Source of the DNA: Porogramme epimiltina
Lineage: Eukaryota; Basidiomycota; Agaricomycetes; Polyporales; Polyporaceae
Length of the DNA stretch: 44,550 nucleotides
NCBI GenBank assembly: GCA_900155495.1
Contig: FTLJ01000126.1
Span: forward strand, 1-44,550
Direction: 5' to 3'
The notes beneath the pieces are model-generated. The model was not told the DNA's origin. It was given only the letters and a program-made list of their open reading frames with translations, and did not search any database. Positions 40,505 to 44,550 of this stretch are shown here, one piece after another (position 1 is the first letter of the stretch; the number at the start of each line of letters is the position of its first letter). The translations under genes and the position numbers were made by a program.

Positions 40505-41744
40505 AAGCAATCCGTTATGTAATCCACGCTTTTTCCATTGTAAATCCGATTCACTGCGTAGAATCGGAACGAGATATTGATACTTATGGCACACGAATGT
40601 TTGCGAGTGAAAGTCGTTGGAGACGATTCGTATCATTAGAATATTCATATAACGCACACAGCGCGACCACCCACGAGCGACCAAATCAGAGAGGAAAGGA
40701 AACTCCATTGCTACTTCGACGTAGAGACTATGTGTGGAGATACACGCAAAATTACTGCATCGCTATAGCACCCGCTTCGATCGCACTAGACGGACAGACG
40801 TGGGGCGGGGGTGGGGGACGTATGGTACCGGTATCAGGATGGACGGACGACGACGATCACAGGTCAGGCAGGTTTCAGAGAGAGAGGTTGTGCACTTTCG
40901 GATCCGAGAGAGAGAGATATGGGGAGGAGGCAGGAAGACGAGGGGGAAGGGGAAGGGGGCATGCATACGGTTCCCAAAGCAAATGGCGTCGCTGCGGGCG
41001 CGCGCACGCGCCCGCGGACGGCCAAACGGGAACCGGTAAGGTAGAGGGGAAACGGAGAAGGAGAAAGAGGACGAGCAGAGAAACGAAAGAAAGGGGTTGG
41101 GGGGGCGGGCAGGGGTGGGGTAGGGACAGTTACCGAGAACGTAAGGATGTTTGTGTGCCGGAGCGCGAAGTAGGTTTAACTAGGCGGTTGGGGGGAGGAG
41201 GGTGAGGGTGGGGGAGACGAAAGCCAAGTTGATAAAGAACGAGCAACCAATAGCCCAAGGTCCGCGCGCGCGAGGCCGCCGGGACGCGCCCGTCCGCACA
41301 CACACGTGTCACATCGCATCGCCCGCCCGCGCTCGCGGTGGGGCGCGGCGCAGGGCGTGGATAGAGGAAGGAAGCATCCGCGCCCCCGCGTTCGATTCGA
41401 AGGACGACGACGGTGACGGCGGCGACGACGGTTTTACCCGGACGGCCAAGACGAGAGCGCGCCGGGGCGAAGATCGAGACGAGGTAAGTACAGTCGCAGA
41501 GCATTGTGAAGAGGCGGGGCGGGGCACCGTCCAGGATCGGATTCGGGACCGGGGGAGCGAGGCGAGGCGATAGCGAGCACGATATACAGACGAGGGAGGG
41601 GGAGGAGGGAGGGTATCCAAGCAGCCACCGAATGCTACAGTGAGTGCGCGGGCAGCAACGCAGGGGTATTGGTGTTGTTGTGGTGTCGTTCCTATGTTAC
41701 GAGAAAAAGGCCGAGCGGACGGGGGAGGCGTGATAGGGGCGCGA
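40505..41744. other. Purine-rich, gene-poor stretch before the RRM gene
   Basis: Strand-asymmetric low-complexity sequence: the plus strand is G/A-rich at 40900-41220 and again at 41520-41640. The plus-strand frame 40597-41205 (202 codons) is Arg/Gly-rich and most likely a composition artefact. The right 100 bp or so should be the 3' untranslated region of the RRM gene. Confidence 0.4.
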
Positions 41745-44498
41745 TCACGCCGACGCCTCGACCTCGCCGGACGGCACGTCCATCGCCATATCCACGGACT
41801 CCTCCTTGATCACCTCGCCCTTGAGCGGGTTCTCGACGCCCTCGGGCGGCTCGATCGCGCTCGGGGGCTGCGAGCTCGCGCCGCCTCCGCCGCGCCGGCC
41901 GCCAGAGCCGCCTTGCGGGCCCGAACGCGGCGGGTTCGCGCAACGGTCCTTGCCGTGCGCGATCCGCAGGTTCGCGTAGTCGGGCTTGTTCTTGACCCCG
42001 TCGATCGCCTTGATCGCGTTCGCGATGTTCGTGAAGTTAACGAACGCACAGTTCCTGTGGGAAGCGCACACCGCGCAGTCAGCCTCCGAAGCACCACACA
42101 CAAACTAGGACAAAGGAGGGATCTACGCACTTCTCCTTCAAGAAGTTGACGAGCTCGATCTCGCCGTACTCGCCAAAGTCGCGCTTGAGCTTCTCCTCCG
42201 TGAAGGTGTCAAAGTCCTCGATGTTGCCGACGTACACGTTGCGCGTCGCGCCCGAGTGCACCGCGAGCGCGAGCGCAGGCGGGAGCGGGCCCGAGTTCTT
42301 GCCCCAGCCGATCTTCAGGCGGCGGTTGTTGAGCGTCAGGCCCTGGTACGACGCAACCTGGAAGAACGTGAGCGCCGCGGCGGGGTCCACGAACGTCACG
42401 AACTGCAAGCACCCCATAAACGTCAGCGGCTGGAGACGGGCCCGCATAGAAGCATGAAGACTCACAGCGATGTGCTTGTCCTGCATGTACCGCAGGCTCT
42501 GGAGGACGCCGCCGCGGATCGCGTTGCACAGGTCCTCCGTCGTCGTCTCGGGGTGGATGTTGCCGAGGTACACGGTGCGGTTGAGGCCCTGGCCGCCCGC
42601 AAGGCTCTGGAGCGCGTCGGGCGAGAACGGCATGTACGGCGTCAGCGGCGACGCGAACGGGTTCGCGCTCGTCGCCGAGATGGGCGACAGCGCGGCCGAC
42701 TGCGCGACGAGCGACTGCGCCGCCGCGGCCTGCGCCGCCTGTGCGGCGGCCTGCTGCGACTTGGGGATGTACGCGCAGCGGTCCTTGCCGTAGTTGACGC
42801 GCTTGCCCGCCCACGCGGGCTCCGTCGGGAGCGTGTTCACGACCTTGGTCGCGGTGGAGATGCTGAGGAAGTGCACGAAGCCGATGTTCTTGTCGCGCAC
42901 GATCTTGACCTGGTCGATGAGCCCGAAGCGCGAGAGGTCGTCGCGGAGCTGCTCCTCCGTCATCGACTCGTCGAGCCCGCCGAGGTACACGTTGCGGCTC
43001 GCGTTGCTCTGCTGGATCGCGAGCGCAACCTGGCTCGGGACCGGCGACGGCTTGCCCCAGCCGATCTTGAGCTCCTGCCCGTGCAGGGAGAGCTTCTTGA
43101 TGAGCGCGTCCGCGTGGAACGCCGCGGCGGTCGCGCCGTCCAGGAACGACAGGAACACGCACGACTTCTCGGGGAGCACGCGGATCGACTCGAGCGGGCC
43201 GAAGTGGACGAGGTTGAGGAGCTCATCGACGGACGCGGTCGACGGCAGGTTGCCGACGTACACCGTGCGCGCGGTCGTGTTGTTCTGGGCCGAGAGCGCG
43301 GCCGTGATCGCAGCGGGCGAGTACGGCGACGCGACAGGCGAGGGGATGCTGAGCGACGGCAGGCGCTGCTGGTTGAGCTGTTGCTGAACGCACGGTCAGC
43401 GGCGGTTCCACAGAAGGGTCGGGACGCGCATAACGGAAGCCTAAAGCCATCGACCCCTGGGCGCGCGCCATCACGACGAGGTAGCCGGCGGTACGCCCTT
43501 GGAAACGCCTCGACGCGAAACCCCTCCAACGTGGATCAGAAAACTGAGGCACCGGGAGAACATCTGGAAAGATATTACATAATGCGTTGCCCCCCGAGAG
43601 CAGAGAATCGTGGAGGCGACGAGCGGCGCGACCGAAAGTGTCTGAATCCGCGTCAAACCCCCGCGCAAGGCCGGAGCCAAGGCGAAAACCACGCACGCAA
43701 GGCGCGTGTGCAGAGGGGGAAGAAGGGGGAGGGCTTTTGTGGGAATGGCGCAACCGGCGCAGAGCGATAAGGAACTACCGCTCCCATCACCGCCGCAGAG
43801 AGAGGGGGGAGGGCGAAACCGGGGAGACACGAAGCAGCGAAAAAAAAGTGACACGACACACACCTGCGCAAAGTTCGCCGCCATCTGCCCGTTGTACGCA
43901 AACCCTCCGAGGACGTTCATCGCGGGGAGGCCCATGCCCAACATGCTGTACCCGTTGAAGCCGCCGTACGGGTTCGCGCTGTTCGGCGTCGCCGAGGGCG
44001 GCTGCTGGCTCTGGGGCGTGTATGGGCCCGCGGTGTTCGGGCTCATCTGCTGGCCCATGCCGTTCGTCGCGACGGCCGTGTTGACGCTGAGCGTCGGGGT
44101 CGAGTAGAGCGCGTTGCCCTGCGCGGCGGCGGCGGCAGCGGCAAAGCCCGCCGAGGGCGAGCCGGCGAAGCCGTTGGCGGCGGAGAGGCCGCCCTGGGGG
44201 CCGTAGCCGTAGTTGGCGAACGCGTCGCGGGAGCCCTGGGCGGACGCCGCTGCGCTGGCGGCGTTGGGCGCGGCGAGGCCGTTGGCGAAGGAGGTGGGGG
44301 ACCAGCGGGCCTTTTTCGCGTCGGGGCCGCCGACGGCTTCCATGGACCTCTGCTGGCGGAGATGAGTCGCGGGTGAGGGGGCGTGTGCGGGGGCGCGGGA
44401 GGCGGGCGCGGAACGGTGCTGACCTTCATCATGTCGATGTCGAACGCGGCGTACTGCTGGTACTGGGCGGCGGCGAAGGCGGTTTGGGAATCTTCCAT
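41745..44498 (-). CDS. RNA-binding protein with four RRM domains (Nrd1-like)
   Basis: Five exons on the minus strand: 44498-44424, 44352-43864, 43383-42466, 42402-42131, 42054-41745; 687 aa, all junctions in frame. The 480-bp intron between exons 2 and 3 is unusually long for this window, and the first intron has an uncommon GTCAGC donor. The N-terminal ~190 residues are Ala/Gly/Pro/Gln-rich. RRMs start at about 229 ([11 protein letters not shown]), 319 ([11 protein letters not shown]), 459 ([11 protein letters not shown]) and 549 ([11 protein letters not shown]), each pair separated by a short linker with an ELKIGWGK- or [13 protein letters not shown] end. Number and spacing match fission-yeast Nrd1, a cytoplasmic mRNA-binding regulator of sexual differentiation; orthology here is inferred. 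The C-terminus is acidic ([14 protein letters not shown]). Confidence 0.9.
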
Positions 44499-44550
44499 CG
44501 CGACGGCGGGGGGTGGTGGGGGGAGTACGGTACGAAAATGGAGGTCAGAG

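Noticed and set aside
40597..41205. 202-codon plus-strand Arg/Gly-rich frame.
   Set aside because: It coincides with purine-rich low-complexity DNA, has no recognisable domain, and no splice or leader support.
42256..43770. 504-codon plus-strand frame.
   Set aside because: It is the complement of the RRM gene and is a by-product of GC-rich codon usage; the composition is extremely Arg-rich with no domain.

Overview
The window looks like nuclear DNA of a filamentous basidiomycete, most likely an Agaricomycete. A placement in Polyporales is only a guess. The evidence is GC-rich coding sequence, many 50-75 bp introns with GTRNGT donors and CTRAY branch sites, a tandem family of HET-domain genes with an N-terminal MWVLST start, a fungal OTT_1508-type deaminase, and an 11-exon L-type lectin gene. 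It is a linear nuclear segment; I see no operons, CRISPR or bacterial features. All exon borders below were read by eye from splice motifs and frame.

From 1 to 30.3 kb there is an accessory, duplication-rich region. Five intact HET-domain (heterokaryon-incompatibility type) genes lie head to tail on the + strand (785-3524, 9521-12407, 16474-19124, 23976-26376, 27919-30253). A sixth, more divergent gene sits further right (36663-38751), and a remnant without a HET domain lies at about 6413-7390. Each intact gene has a HET exon, one phase-0 intron at the same place, and a second conserved module of unknown function. All six also have a short intron just upstream of the ATG, and the first five end in a heptad-like tail. 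Upstream of most copies lies the same repeated block (here M1 plus a promoter block P), so the duplicated unit was M1-P-HET. Between the HET genes lie decayed pieces: three copies of the deaminase gene, a minus-strand fragment family (N2), an aconitase fragment and a TA-flanked inverted-repeat element of the Tc1/mariner MITE type.

From 30.7 to 35.8 kb there is an intact-looking deaminase gene (minus), a divergently transcribed ER/Golgi L-type lectin cargo-receptor gene (plus), and a tRNA-Ala(CGC) gene (minus). From 36 to 40.5 kb come the divergent sixth HET gene, preceded by a 20-bp tandem repeat, a broken DUF4246-like gene (minus), and a triple ~95-bp direct repeat. From 41.7 kb to the right edge is a conserved four-RRM RNA-binding protein gene (minus), closest in architecture to fission-yeast Nrd1.

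Working idea (inference): this is a self/non-self recognition cluster that grows and decays by tandem duplication. Constant parts (HET domain, second module, leader intron) are kept while the C-terminal tails change: nuclear-localisation type, membrane-anchor type, or plain coiled coil. The repeated presence of a nucleic-acid-deaminase-like gene among the HET copies is the most unusual linkage here.
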